From positions 62,001 to 126,000 of the forward strand of contig NZ_CP025614.1 in assembly GCF_002868735.1 (NCBI RefSeq): DNA of 64,000 nucleotides, in the 5' to 3' direction. The position numbers were made by a program, and so were the translations under genes. Source of the DNA: Niveispirillum cyanobacteriorum (GTDB lineage Bacteria; Pseudomonadota; Alphaproteobacteria; Azospirillales; Azospirillaceae). Below, piece by piece: positions 25,862 through 35,204 of this stretch. The first letter of the stretch is position 1; each line of letters starts with the position of its first letter. The notes under the pieces were generated by a model. The model was given only the letters and a program-made list of their open reading frames with translations. It did not search any database and had not been told where the DNA came from.

Positions 25862-26818
25862 TCAGGCCATGGAGTCCGCATGCAGCACGCGGTTCCGCCC
25901 CGCCGCCTTGGCCCGGTAAAGGGCCTGATCGGCCGCACCAATCAGGGCGGACGACAATGCATCAAGGTCGCCCGGCTGCGGTGCCAACAGGGTCGCGGCA
26001 CCGGCGCTGATGGTCACATGGCTGCCGTCCGGCCGGGCCGCATGGGGCACACCCAGGCCCACGACACATTCGCGTGCCTTTTCTGCCAGACCCTGCGCAC
26101 CGCTTGTGTCGCTGCCGGGCAGCAGGATCGCGAACTCCTCACCCCCGTACCGTGCCGCCAGTTCACCGGCGCGACGTACCGAGCCCGACAGGGCGGCAGC
26201 CACGGCGCGCAGACAATCATCGCCCGCCTGATGGCCGTAAAAGTCGTTATAGCGCTTGAAATGATCGACATCGATCAGGACCAGCGACAGTGCCGCCATC
26301 CCACGGCCCAGCCGCCGCAGTTCCTGCGACAGGGCCTGGTCAAAGGCGCGGCGGTTGGCGATGCCCGTCAGCCCGTCCAGCGTGGCCAGCCGGGTCAGTG
26401 TGTCGGTGCGCCGCTTCAAGGTCAGATGCGTGCGCACCCGTGCCTGAACGATGTGGGGGTGGAAGGGCTTGTTGATGAAATCCACAGCCCCCGCCGCAAG
26501 GGCCTTCAGTTCGATTTCCACCCCACGATGGGAGGTGATGAAGAGGATCGGCACATCCTGCATGCCCGGCAGGGTGTGCAGGGCGGCACAGGTGGCGAAG
26601 CCATCCATCCCTTCCATCTCTGCGTCCAGCAGCACCAGGTCGGGAAGTTCCGTGCGTGCCATGTTGACGGCTTCCATGCCGTTGGTTGCAAAGGTGACGT
26701 CGGCCATTTCCCGCACCACCTGCGCCAGGATGCGGATGGTGCCGACATCATCATCAACGATCAGGATGCGCAGATTGTGAAGTGCCGCGCCAAGCGCGGG
26801 GGGCAGATTTGCGGTCAA
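25862..26818 (-). CDS. Response-regulator diguanylate cyclase (REC-GGDEF)
   Basis: 318 residues. Receiver domain 17-130: acidic patch VDDD, phospho-acceptor Asp 65 in LVLLDAEM, and Lys 117 in INKPF. GGDEF domain about 140-315: TGIANRRAF, active-site GGEEF (225-229), so c-di-GMP synthesis is expected. The allosteric I-site position reads RAGE instead of RxxD, so product inhibition may be weakened. The start is a TTG at 26818 that overlaps the stop of the upstream HPt gene as TTGA, with GGAG eight bases before it; no ATG exists before the receiver. Tight coupling suggests 1:1 production with the HPt protein as its phospho-partner. Confidence 0.88.
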   Translation of the reverse strand: MTANLPPALGAALHNLRILIVDDDVGTIRILAQVVREMADVTFATNGMEAVNMARTELPDLVLLDAEMEGMDGFATCAALHTLPGMQDVPILFITSHRGVEIELKALAAGAVDFINKPFHPHIVQARVRTHLTLKRRTDTLTRLATLDGLTGIANRRAFDQALSQELRRLGRGMAALSLVLIDVDHFKRYNDFYGHQAGDDCLRAVAAALSGSVRRAGELAARYGGEEFAILLPGSDTSGAQGLAEKARECVVGLGVPHAARPDGSHVTISAGAATLLAPQPGDLDALSSALIGAADQALYRAKAAGRNRVLHADSMA

Positions 26819-29343
26819 CCGGTCAACTCCGCATCCAGCAGGGCCAGCGCCTCGTCATAGCGCAGCCCGTCCACCAATCGGGACAGTTCCACAAATTTGG
26901 ATTTGCCCAGCCGTGCGGTCAAGTCAGCCCCCATTGCCGCCAGCACATCCGGTGCCGTCAGCCGCCGCGCCCGCAGGACGCCGCGCAGCGCCGTCAAATC
27001 CAGCGGCTTGCCGGCGGCGATGGGGGGTGCCAACGGGGTCCTGGCGCGGATGGCGGCGCACAGGTCGGCTGACATGCGGTCCAACTGGTCAATGCCGGCG
27101 GCCAGGTCCTGGTCCGGTGCATCCCGCAGCGTTTCTTCCAGCGTCGTGGCCAGTTCCATGGCGTCTTGCGCGGCGATATTGCCGGCAGCACCGCGAAATT
27201 CATGCAGCTTGCGCATCGCGGCGCTGACATCGCCGGCGGCAAGCGACCCGCGCAGCGTGGCGCCCAGCCCGTGGAACCGGTCGGCAAACTGCGCCAGCAC
27301 ACTGTCCAGCAGGGCGCGGTCGCCCATGACCCGGTTCATGGCATCGTCCATGTCGATACCGGGAATGTCGTAACCACCGGTGGGTGCGGGCGGTGCTGTA
27401 TCGATCACCGGGCTTTGCGGTTCTGCCGGGCGTCGGGGAATGGCGACGATCAGGCAACTGGCGATACCTTCCCGGTTGGGCGCGGTGACGGCCGCCAGGA
27501 CGGGCAGGCGGCTGCCGTCACGGCGGATGAAGGTCCATTCACGCAGATCAGCCCGGCCCGGACCCGCATTCGCGGTCAGAATATCCAGCGTAGACATCGG
27601 CCTGTCGCCCCGTTCGGCGGCGATGGCCTGGGCACGCAGGGCCAGTTCGGCCGGGTCCAGGAACTGGGCCGGGGTGGCCTTGCCCACCAGATCCTGTGGT
27701 TTATGGCCCAATGCGGCTTCTGCGGCGGGATTGAACAGGGTGATGGTGCCGGACGGATCACAGGCAATGATGGCGGCACCAGTACCATCCATGATGGCGT
27801 GGCGTTGGGCGGCCAGCGCCTCGATCTCCATGGTGCGTTCGCGCACCTGCTGTTCCAGTTTGGCCGTCATGCCCCGCAGGCGGGCCTCCGCCGCCAGTTG
27901 TTCCGTGACGTCGCGGACCACCAGCGCCGTACCGACGATCCGGTTGCCGGCCCGCACAGGCGTGGCGGTAATCGACACATCGATCATCCGTCCGTCCGCC
28001 GCCTGGCGTCGGGTGCGCAGATTGACGACGCTGTCGCCATTGCGGACCCGGTTCAGCAGGTCCTGTTCCTGGATTTCCAGACCCGGCGGCACTATCAGGG
28101 ACTGGGTATTGCGGCCGATGGCATGGGCGGCATCCACACCAAACAACTGTGTGGCAGCCTCATTCCAGCTGGTGACATTGCCGTCGGGTGCCAGACCGAT
28201 GATCGCATCGCGGGCGCTGTGGATCAGGGCCCCCAGCCACGCGTCGCGGGCACGGATCGCCTGGTTGCGCCGACGGGCCTGATGGCTGAGCAGCAGCAGC
28301 AGGGCCACGATACCGGTCAGCGGCACACCCAGCCCTGCGACCCACAGCTGTACACCCTGCGCATTCGCGGCGATCAGGCGGTCTGGCACGATGGCGGAAA
28401 CGGTTAGGTATCGGCCCGGTGCCGCATCAATCACCACTCGCTGACGCACGGCATGGATAAGCCCATCGGCGGTATCGAATAACTTTGAGGCGGCGCGGCC
28501 CTCTTCGCCCTGTACTGGTTTGAATTCATCCTGCCAGCGCCAGGGGCGGCCACGGGCCATGCCGAAACTGCGCGCTGGATCGGGGTGCAGCAGGAAATTC
28601 TCCTGCGCGTCCGTCAGATAGACCCGGAAGATCGGGTTCACATCGGCGGCCAGATCGGCCAGCAGGCCACGTGCATCAATCGTGACCACCAGCACCCCGA
28701 ACGGTACCCCGCCCGGCCCTGCCACGGGTGAGGCGAGACGCAGCAAGGGACGGGCCGGTATCTCCAATGCCGGTTCGCTGCGGACCGGGTCCAGATCATC
28801 CACATGGATGCTGCCCGGTTCCAGATGCGCGACCTTGTCGATGGCGGCCAGATCGGCGTTCATGCGGTCGCCCGCTTCCAACTGCCCTTCGTCATTATCG
28901 ACAATGACCAGCGGCCGCCGGTCGGTGACGGACAGATAGCTGACCCGGACGACGCCCGGCTTGGCCTGGATGAAGCCGCTGAAAATTGATTCCAGCCGGC
29001 GACGCCACAGGGCATCGGTCGAATTTTCCACCGTATCGACGCCGCCGCCTGTGACCGCGCGGGCGAGGCCGGACACAGGCGGGGTCAGGGTCAGGAACCG
29101 CACCTGCGCCCGCCAATCCTCCAGCGTGCGCGACACGATGTTGGCGCGCTGCATTACCAGGGTCCGCAGCCGCACATCCATTTCGGCCTGATAGTTCGAC
29201 CGCTGCTCACGCCCGGCCACGAAAGCGATGGCAAGCACCAGCAGTACCAGCCCCGCGATCAGCAGGATCATGGTTCGGGGACGGAGCCCGCCTTCATCGA
29301 CCGGATCGGAAATCAGCACCCCATCGCCCCCTTGGTGCGTCAC
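26815..29343 (-). CDS. Membrane sensor with dCache-like domain, two PAS and a C-terminal HPt; no kinase domain
   Basis: 842 residues. Membrane helix 22-45 (ILLIAGLVLLVLAIAF), periplasmic sensor about 50-320 (dCache-like, e.g. NPIFRVYLTDAQENFLLHPD), second helix 325-347, PAS1 about 365-480 (GLAPDGNVTSWNEAATQLFG), a coiled coil near 490 (KLEQQVRERTMEIEALAAQR), PAS2 about 505-620 (IIACDPSGTITLFNPAAEAA), and HPt about 655-750 with phospho-His 714 in KLHEFRGAAGNIAA. I see no H-box dimerisation helix and no HATPase motifs, so it cannot phosphorylate itself. GTG 29343 follows AGGGGA. It presumably accepts phosphate from another kinase and hands it to the coupled REC-GGDEF protein. Confidence 0.82.
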   Translation of the reverse strand: MTHQGGDGVLISDPVDEGGLRPRTMILLIAGLVLLVLAIAFVAGREQRSNYQAEMDVRLRTLVMQRANIVSRTLEDWRAQVRFLTLTPPVSGLARAVTGGGVDTVENSTDALWRRRLESIFSGFIQAKPGVVRVSYLSVTDRRPLVIVDNDEGQLEAGDRMNADLAAIDKVAHLEPGSIHVDDLDPVRSEPALEIPARPLLRLASPVAGPGGVPFGVLVVTIDARGLLADLAADVNPIFRVYLTDAQENFLLHPDPARSFGMARGRPWRWQDEFKPVQGEEGRAASKLFDTADGLIHAVRQRVVIDAAPGRYLTVSAIVPDRLIAANAQGVQLWVAGLGVPLTGIVALLLLLSHQARRRNQAIRARDAWLGALIHSARDAIIGLAPDGNVTSWNEAATQLFGVDAAHAIGRNTQSLIVPPGLEIQEQDLLNRVRNGDSVVNLRTRRQAADGRMIDVSITATPVRAGNRIVGTALVVRDVTEQLAAEARLRGMTAKLEQQVRERTMEIEALAAQRHAIMDGTGAAIIACDPSGTITLFNPAAEAALGHKPQDLVGKATPAQFLDPAELALRAQAIAAERGDRPMSTLDILTANAGPGRADLREWTFIRRDGSRLPVLAAVTAPNREGIASCLIVAIPRRPAEPQSPVIDTAPPAPTGGYDIPGIDMDDAMNRVMGDRALLDSVLAQFADRFHGLGATLRGSLAAGDVSAAMRKLHEFRGAAGNIAAQDAMELATTLEETLRDAPDQDLAAGIDQLDRMSADLCAAIRARTPLAPPIAAGKPLDLTALRGVLRARRLTAPDVLAAMGADLTARLGKSKFVELSRLVDGLRYDEALALLDAELTG

Positions 29344-29405
29344 GGAATGTCCCCTGTACGCCTTCACACGTATGCCAGTTGGACGCATTCCACGCACGGA
29401 GAATA

Positions 29406-29435
29406 GATATACGGGGGGCTAGAATGCCGGTGCAA
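29406..29435 (-). promoter_or_regulatory. Sigma70-type promoter of the HPt/GGDEF operon
   Basis: Minus strand TTGCAC (29435-29430), 18-bp spacer, TATATC (29411-29406), about 60 bp before the GTG start. Predicted by eye. Confidence 0.5.
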
Positions 29436-29439
29436 TGGG

Positions 29440-30126
29440 TTAGGAAGACAGTACCGACGCCAGTTCCGTGACCGCCATATGCGTGTAGCAGCCCGCCGGC
29501 AGACGCGGCAGGTGAAGGATGGGCAGTGCGTCACCCAGGAAGGGGCGCAGGGCCGCCACCGTATCGGCGGGCGGCACCGTCCCCCCGGGTGTCTCGGACA
29601 GGACCAGGGCCGCAACATGCTGCTGGCGTGCTCGAACTACCTCTACCGCTGTCAGGATATGGCTGATCGTGCCCAGATAGGTCCCGGCCACCAGGATGGC
29701 GGGCAGGCCCAGTTCGGCCATCCAGTCCAGGACCGTGCGCCCATCATCCACAGGTGCCATCACGCCGCCCACCCCTTCGATCAGCAGCGGGCCAGCGGCA
29801 TCAGCGATGCGGCGGCGGCAGGCACTCAGCATGGCGCTGTACGGCACCAGCCGCCCCTCCTTGCGGGCCGCCATATTGGGGGCCAGCGGGGCGGCAAAGC
29901 GCCAGGGGGACACGCGGTCCAGACTTTCCGCCGTCAGTTCCAGCCCCATCGCGTCGATCAGGGCGGCGGGATCGCTGCCGGTGGGGTCATCGGGATCAAT
30001 GCCGCTGACCAGCGGTTTGAACGCATCCGGCGTTAACCCCGCCGCCCGCCAATGCCGCAGCAGACAGGCGCTGACAAAGGTCTTGCCGATATCGGTGCCG
30101 GTGGCGGTGACGAAATACGCACCCAT
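29440..30126 (-). CDS. bioD: Dethiobiotin synthetase
   Basis: 228 residues. ATP-dependent carboxylation of diaminopelargonate to dethiobiotin, a cytoplasmic step of biotin synthesis. The P-loop TATGTDIGKTF is at residues 8-17 (Lys 15), followed by FKPLVSGI, the glycine-rich LLIEGVGGVMAPVDD and the switch region VAGTYLGTISHI. ATG 30126 has AAGGA upstream; a TTG two codons earlier is less likely. It is divergent from the bioB operon across 170 bp, unlike in E. coli where bioD follows bioC, and would be co-regulated through a shared control region. Confidence 0.93.
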   Translation of the reverse strand: MGAYFVTATGTDIGKTFVSACLLRHWRAAGLTPDAFKPLVSGIDPDDPTGSDPAALIDAMGLELTAESLDRVSPWRFAAPLAPNMAARKEGRLVPYSAMLSACRRRIADAAGPLLIEGVGGVMAPVDDGRTVLDWMAELGLPAILVAGTYLGTISHILTAVEVVRARQQHVAALVLSETPGGTVPPADTVAALRPFLGDALPILHLPRLPAGCYTHMAVTELASVLSS

Positions 30127-30227
30127 GGTCAAATCATCCTTTCCGTAGGGGAAGGCAGCGGCTCTACTACCCCCCTTTCCCTCAACCCCCCCATGCGCAG
30201 TGGGGGATGCTGGGCTGCATTTGGGTC

Positions 30228-30256
30228 CTGACAGCGTCGTGTAACAGGTTTTATAC
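30228..30256 (+). promoter_or_regulatory. Sigma70-type promoter of the bioB operon
   Basis: CTGACA (30228-30233), 17-bp spacer, TTATAC (30251-30256), 40 bp before the bioB ATG. No recognised BirA or BioR operator was seen in the divergent region. Confidence 0.55.
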
Positions 30257-30296
30257 CACTAGCCGAAACCCGCTTTTCCTGTTGAAGGGATGAGAG

Positions 30297-31310
30297 ATGA
30301 GCATCGCCGCCACTGCCCCGCACGCCGCCCTGGCCGGCAATCCGATCCGTAATGATTGGACGCAAGGAGAGGTGGAGGCGCTGTTCAACCTGCCTTTCAT
30401 GGACCTGCTCTACCGCGCGCAGACCCTGCACCGGCAGTTTTTCGACCCGAATGAGGTGCAGATCTCCACGCTCCTGTCGATCAAGACCGGCGGCTGCCCG
30501 GAGGATTGCAATTACTGCCCGCAATCGGCGCAGTTCGACACCGGCCTGAAGGCCTCCAAGCTGATGCAGGTGGAAAAGGTCCTGGCCGAGGCGCGGGCCG
30601 CCAAGGAGCAGGGCGCTTCCCGCTTCTGCATGGGTGCTGCCTGGCGCTCACCCAAGGATCAGGACCTGGACACGGTCTGCGCCATGGTGGAGGGCGTAAA
30701 GGCCATGGGCATGGAGACCTGTGTCACGCTCGGCATGCTGCGTCCAGATCAGGCGCTGAAGCTGAAGGATGCGGGTCTGGATTATTATAACCACAATCTT
30801 GATACGTCGCCGGAGCATTACGGCAACATCATCACCACCCGCACCTATCAGGACCGTCTGGACACGCTGGATGCGGTGCGCAGTGCGGGCATCAATGTCT
30901 GCTGCGGCGGCATCATGGGGTTGGGTGAGGGGCGGGAGGATCGCGCCAGCCTGATCCGCACGCTCGCCACCCTGCCGCAGCACCCTGACAGTGTGCCGAT
31001 CAACCTGCTGGTCAAGGTGGAGGGTACGCCGCTGGATCAGGCCGATCAGGTCGATCCCATCGAATTTGTCCGCACCATCGCCGTTGCCCGCATCACGATG
31101 CCGGCAAGCGTCGTCCGCCTGTCGGCGGGGCGTGAGGATATGAGCGATGAGATGCAGGCTTTATGCTTTGCCGCCGGTGCCAATTCCATCTTCTATGGCG
31201 AACGCCTGCTGACCACGCCGAACCCGGCCCAGGCGCGCGATGCCAAGCTGTTCCAGAAACTGGGCCTGCGGTCGATGCAGGTCGAGGTGGAAGCGGACGC
31301 CTGCGAATGA
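30297..31310 (+). CDS. bioB: Biotin synthase, radical SAM
   Basis: 337 residues. Inserts sulfur into dethiobiotin to give biotin. The radical-SAM cluster is [14 protein letters not shown] (Cys 67, 71, 74). The conserved [14 protein letters not shown] block and the [2Fe-2S]-cluster region ([19 protein letters not shown]) are present, as is the Arg in [10 protein letters not shown]. Length is normal. ATG 30297 has GAAGGGATGAGAG upstream. Its stop overlaps the bioA start as ATGA, so the operon is translationally coupled. Confidence 0.97.
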   Translation: MSIAATAPHAALAGNPIRNDWTQGEVEALFNLPFMDLLYRAQTLHRQFFDPNEVQISTLLSIKTGGCPEDCNYCPQSAQFDTGLKASKLMQVEKVLAEARAAKEQGASRFCMGAAWRSPKDQDLDTVCAMVEGVKAMGMETCVTLGMLRPDQALKLKDAGLDYYNHNLDTSPEHYGNIITTRTYQDRLDTLDAVRSAGINVCCGGIMGLGEGREDRASLIRTLATLPQHPDSVPINLLVKVEGTPLDQADQVDPIEFVRTIAVARITMPASVVRLSAGREDMSDEMQALCFAAGANSIFYGERLLTTPNPAQARDAKLFQKLGLRSMQVEVEADACE

Positions 31311-32578
31311 CGGACAGCCCCGGCTGGCTGAATGAAGGCATGCGGCATATCTGGCTGCCCTACAGCCAGATGAAACATGCCGACCCGCCGCTGCCCGTGG
31401 TGGCGACAGAGGGCACGCGCATCCATCTGGCCGATGGGCGCGTGCTGATCGACGGGATCGCCAGCTGGTGGACCGCCTGCCACGGCTACAACCATCCGCA
31501 TCTGCGGGCCGCACTGGAGGCACAGGCGGCCCGTATGCCGCATGTGATGTTCGGCGGCCTGTCCCATGAACCAGCTTTGACGTTGGCCTCACGACTGGCC
31601 AAGCTGCTGCCCGGTGATCTTGAACGGGTGTTCTTCGCGGAAAGCGGGTCGGTCGCGGTAGAGGTCGCCATGAAGATGGCGATCCAGTACTGGCTGAACA
31701 AAGGCGAGCGGGGACGGTCGAAAATCCTGTCTTTCACCGGCGGCTATCACGGCGATACCATCGCCACAATGGCCGTCTGTGACCCGGAGGAGGGGATGCA
31801 TTCCCTGTTCACCGGGCTGCTGCCGGAGCATTTCGTGCAGCCATTGCCGCGTGACGCGGAAAGTCTGGCGGCGCTGGAAAGCTTTTTGGACCGGCATGCG
31901 GGGCAGATCGCCGCCATCCTGGTGGAACCGCTGGTGCAGGGGGCGGGCGGCATGGTGTTCCATGACGCCTCAACCCTGCGCAGCTTGCGTGATCTGACCG
32001 ACCGCTACGGGCTGCTGTTGATCTTCGATGAGATTTTCACAGGGTTTGGCCGGACAGGCCACATGTTCGCCTGTCAGGCGGCGGGCGTCGTGCCCGACAT
32101 CATCACCCTGTCCAAGGCGCTGACCGGCGGCACATTGCCCTTGTCAGCCACTATCGCGCGGGCCCGCGTATTCGATGCTTTCTGGTCGGACGATCCCATG
32201 GCGGCATTGATGCATGGGCCCACCTATATGGGCAATGCGCTGGCTTGCGCTGTCGCCAATGCTTCGCTGGACCTGTTCGACTCACACCCGCGTATGGAAC
32301 AAGTGGCCGCCATCAATACATGGCTGAAAGCCGGACTTGAGCCCTGCCGCGGCCTGCCAGGGGTACTTGATGTCCGCACCTTGGGTGCCATTGGCGTGGT
32401 GCAAATGGATAGGATTGGTGATTTACGCAGTTTGAAGCGACTTTTGGTGGCTGAGGGGGTGTGGATCCGACCGTTCCGCGATATTCTGTATCTCACGCCG
32501 GCCTTTACGGCGACGGAGGAGGATGTGATGCGTCTGACGGGGGCGATCACCCGCGTTCTGGAACGGGGTCATCCATGA
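31307..32578 (+). CDS. bioA: Adenosylmethionine-8-amino-7-oxononanoate aminotransferase
   Basis: 423 residues. PLP enzyme that converts KAPA to DAPA with SAM as amino donor. N-terminal [69 protein letters not shown] (cofactor Asp) and the PLP Lys 270 in TLSKALTGG identify BioA rather than a general class III transaminase. ATG 31307 overlaps the bioB stop, and its own stop overlaps bioF. Confidence 0.96.
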   Translation: MTDSPGWLNEGMRHIWLPYSQMKHADPPLPVVATEGTRIHLADGRVLIDGIASWWTACHGYNHPHLRAALEAQAARMPHVMFGGLSHEPALTLASRLAKLLPGDLERVFFAESGSVAVEVAMKMAIQYWLNKGERGRSKILSFTGGYHGDTIATMAVCDPEEGMHSLFTGLLPEHFVQPLPRDAESLAALESFLDRHAGQIAAILVEPLVQGAGGMVFHDASTLRSLRDLTDRYGLLLIFDEIFTGFGRTGHMFACQAAGVVPDIITLSKALTGGTLPLSATIARARVFDAFWSDDPMAALMHGPTYMGNALACAVANASLDLFDSHPRMEQVAAINTWLKAGLEPCRGLPGVLDVRTLGAIGVVQMDRIGDLRSLKRLLVAEGVWIRPFRDILYLTPAFTATEEDVMRLTGAITRVLERGHP

Positions 32579-33765
32579 GTGCTGCTGCCGGCTGGTTGGA
32601 CATGCTGGCGGCCCAGGCGCTGGACGCGCTGGAGATGACGGGCCGCCGCCGCACCTTGCGCGCCTATGACCGCGACGGCATCCGTCTGCGCCTGCCTGAT
32701 GGCAATGTCCTGGTCGATGTCGCCTCCAATGATTATCTGGGTCTGGCCCAGGACCCCGGCATCATCGACCGGGCCGCCGAATATGTGGCCCGTTTCGGGG
32801 CCGGCAGCGGTGCCTCGCGTCTGGTCTGCGGCACCCTGACGGCCCATAGGGAAGTTGAAGAAAAGCTGGCTGCCTTTTTGGGGACCGAGGCGGCGTTGCT
32901 GTTCGGGACCGGGTTCCAGGCCAATTCCACGCTTCTGCCCGCATTAGCTGAACTGCTGGGCGGGGAGGCGGAACTGCTGGTCGACCGGCTGTCCCATGCC
33001 AGCATTCTGAATGGTGCCTTTGCCCAGGGGGTGAAGGCGAAACGCTTCCGGCACAATGACCTGAACCATCTGGAAGATCTGCTGAAGGAAGCGACCGGTC
33101 CCCGCATGGTGGTGACCGAGTCTGTGTTCAGCATGGATGGCGACCGCGCCGATCTTGCTGCCATCGCCGATCTGGCCGATCGGTACGGCGCGCCCGTCTA
33201 TTTGGATGAAGCGCATGCCATCGGCGTTCTGGGGCCGGAGGGGCGGGGGCTGGCGGCAGAAATGCCGGGCCGTATCGCCGTGACGATGGGCACGTTGGGC
33301 AAGGCGTTTGGCGGGTTCGGTGCCTATGTCGCGGGGTCGCGACTGTTGATTGATTACCTGATCAACCGGTGTGCCGGGTTCCTGTACACGACGGCCCCGC
33401 CGCCGGCGGTGTTGGGCGCGCTGGATGCGGTGCTTGACGTCATCCCGTCGCTGGATATGGAGCGCATGCGCCTTGCCAGCATGGCGGATGCCGTGCGTAT
33501 GGCGGTGCAGGGTGTCGGTTATGATACCGGGGCCAGCAGCACGCAGATCATCCCCGTCATCGCCGGCACCGAACAGGCGGCCCTGGGCCTGCAACAGATT
33601 TTGGAAATGGCGGGCTTCCTGGCCGTCGCCATCCGCCCGCCGACCGTGCCCGCCGGTACTTCGCGCCTGCGCCTGTCGTTATCGGCGGCGCTGGATGACC
33701 ATACGGCGGGACAGTTGCTGACCGTGCTGTCCTGTCTGCCGCCGCCGGGCATGGGTCTGCCCTGA
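32575..33765 (+). CDS. bioF: 8-amino-7-oxononanoate synthase
   Basis: 396 residues. PLP-dependent condensation of pimeloyl-ACP (or CoA) with alanine. Motifs: SNDYLGLAQDP, GAGSGASRLVCGT, HRE-EKLAAFLGTEAAL, DEAHAIGVLGPEGRG and the PLP Lys 243 in TMGTLGKAFGGFG. Overlaps bioA by four bases and the esterase gene by one (TGATG). It is the third gene of the bio operon. Confidence 0.96.
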   Translation: MSAAAGWLDMLAAQALDALEMTGRRRTLRAYDRDGIRLRLPDGNVLVDVASNDYLGLAQDPGIIDRAAEYVARFGAGSGASRLVCGTLTAHREVEEKLAAFLGTEAALLFGTGFQANSTLLPALAELLGGEAELLVDRLSHASILNGAFAQGVKAKRFRHNDLNHLEDLLKEATGPRMVVTESVFSMDGDRADLAAIADLADRYGAPVYLDEAHAIGVLGPEGRGLAAEMPGRIAVTMGTLGKAFGGFGAYVAGSRLLIDYLINRCAGFLYTTAPPPAVLGALDAVLDVIPSLDMERMRLASMADAVRMAVQGVGYDTGASSTQIIPVIAGTEQAALGLQQILEMAGFLAVAIRPPTVPAGTSRLRLSLSAALDDHTAGQLLTVLSCLPPPGMGLP

Positions 33766-34385
33766 TGACCCGCCCCCTGTTCCTGTTCGTGCATGGCTGG
33801 GCCGGCACGCCCCGCCTGTGGGACCCTGTGCGGGCGGTGCTGATCGCACGCGGGGTGGCGGCGGGGGATATGGTGACGGCGGTGCCGCCGGAAGGGACGG
33901 GACGCCCCCTCATCTGCATCGGCCATTCCCTGGGTGCCGCTTGGCTCCTGACCCAGAGGCCGACCTTATCGGGCTTCGTCGCCATCAATGGCTTTACTCG
34001 CTTCACGGCCACCCCCGACTTTATCGCTGGCACCCCTCCCCGCATCCTGATGCAGATGCGTCGCCGGTTGCTGGCCGATCCGGTGGCGGTGCTGGCCGAT
34101 TTTCATGCCCGTGCCGGGCTGCCATTGCCCGATGGCCTGCCCGACGCCGAAACCCTGGCCGCGGGTCTGGACCTGTTGGGCGATATCGACGCGCGGGCCG
34201 CCTTTGCGGCGCTGTCTGTCCCGCATGTCGCCCTGTGTGGCGAGGATGACCTGATCGTGCCGCCGGCCCAGTCGCGCGGCAGTTTCCCCGACCCGGTGAT
34301 GGTGCCGGACGCCGGTCACGCCCTGCCGGTCAGCCATCCGGGCCTGTGTGCCGACCATATTCTTTCCCTGGCGGCGCGATGCTGA
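33765..34385 (+). CDS. Alpha/beta-hydrolase, probable pimeloyl-ACP methyl ester esterase
   Basis: 206 residues, somewhat shorter than E. coli BioH (256) and nearer to BioG in size. The nucleophile elbow is CIGHSLGAAW (Ser 55), the acid lies in CGEDDLIVPP and the His in PDAGHALPVSHP; the oxyanion region is FVHGWAGT. It lies between bioF and bioC, where an esterase is needed to free pimeloyl-ACP from its methyl ester, so the role is well supported by context. The exact family (BioH, BioG or another isofunctional type) is unclear from sequence alone, so I give no gene symbol. Confidence 0.8.
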   Translation: MTRPLFLFVHGWAGTPRLWDPVRAVLIARGVAAGDMVTAVPPEGTGRPLICIGHSLGAAWLLTQRPTLSGFVAINGFTRFTATPDFIAGTPPRILMQMRRRLLADPVAVLADFHARAGLPLPDGLPDAETLAAGLDLLGDIDARAAFAALSVPHVALCGEDDLIVPPAQSRGSFPDPVMVPDAGHALPVSHPGLCADHILSLAARC

Positions 34386-35155
34386 ACGAGGGTGATAAGC
34401 GCGCGGTGGCCCGCCGCTTTGCCGCCGCCGCCGCCCGTTATGATGCGTCGGCGCGGGTGCAGGCGCGCATCGCTGTCGCAATGGCCGAACGGCTGGCGGC
34501 GCTTGATCTTCCCACGGGCGTGCGGGTGCTGGAGATCGGGTGTGGCACCGGGCTGCTGACGGCGGCGGCGCTGGCCAGGCTGCCACAGGTGGGGCACTGG
34601 CTGGCGACTGACATCGCGCCCGGCATGGTCGCCGCCTGCCATCAACGCCTGTCCACTGACCCGCGCCTGTCGGTTGCCGCCATGGATGGGGAGGGGCCGG
34701 CGACGCAGGGACCGTTCGACCTGATCTGTTCTACCCTGGCCCTGCAATGGTTTCCGGATGCAGCCCGCGCGCTGTCGCTGTGGCACGGACTGCTGCGGCC
34801 CGGTGGGCGGCTATGTGTGGCGACATTGGGCGTGGATACGTTCGCGCAGTGGCGGGCGGCCCTGGCAGCGGCGGGGGTAAAGGCGGCGGGTCCGGCCTAT
34901 CCCGATGCGGCCACCCTGTCCCGCTGGCTGGGGCCGGGTGGTCGGGTGGAACGACAGGATTTCGTGGAACATCACGCCGATGCCCGCCATTTCCTGCTGT
35001 CCCTGCGCGGGATCGGTGCCGATTACGCGCCCACCCGTCTGTCGCCTGCCAGCCTGCGCCGCGCCATGCGCGGGCTGGATGCCGTCAAGCCTGTGGACAT
35101 CACCTATGATGTGCGCTGGCTGACCCTGCAGGCATCATCAATTTCCCATGGATGA
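34379..35155 (+). CDS. bioC: Malonyl-ACP O-methyltransferase
   Basis: 258 residues. SAM methyltransferase that caps malonyl-ACP so that it can be elongated to pimeloyl-ACP. SAM motif VLEIGCGTGLLTAA, then WLATDIAPGMVAACHQRL, FDLICSTLALQWFPDAARAL and LRPGGRLCVATLG match BioC. ATG 34379 overlaps the end of the esterase gene by seven bases. It ends the bio operon; the sigma factor gene follows almost immediately, so read-through is likely. Confidence 0.9.
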   Translation: MLNEGDKRAVARRFAAAAARYDASARVQARIAVAMAERLAALDLPTGVRVLEIGCGTGLLTAAALARLPQVGHWLATDIAPGMVAACHQRLSTDPRLSVAAMDGEGPATQGPFDLICSTLALQWFPDAARALSLWHGLLRPGGRLCVATLGVDTFAQWRAALAAAGVKAAGPAYPDAATLSRWLGPGGRVERQDFVEHHADARHFLLSLRGIGADYAPTRLSPASLRRAMRGLDAVKPVDITYDVRWLTLQASSISHG

Positions 35156-35204
35156 AAATCCCGTCTCCCGCGTTTACGCTGTGTCGGGACGGGATAAGGC
35201 CGGG

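Noticed and set aside
30127-30296. BirA or BioR operator in the bioD-bioB region
   Set aside because: No sequence close to the known BirA or TTATnnATAA-type BioR boxes was found; only a sigma70-like promoter.
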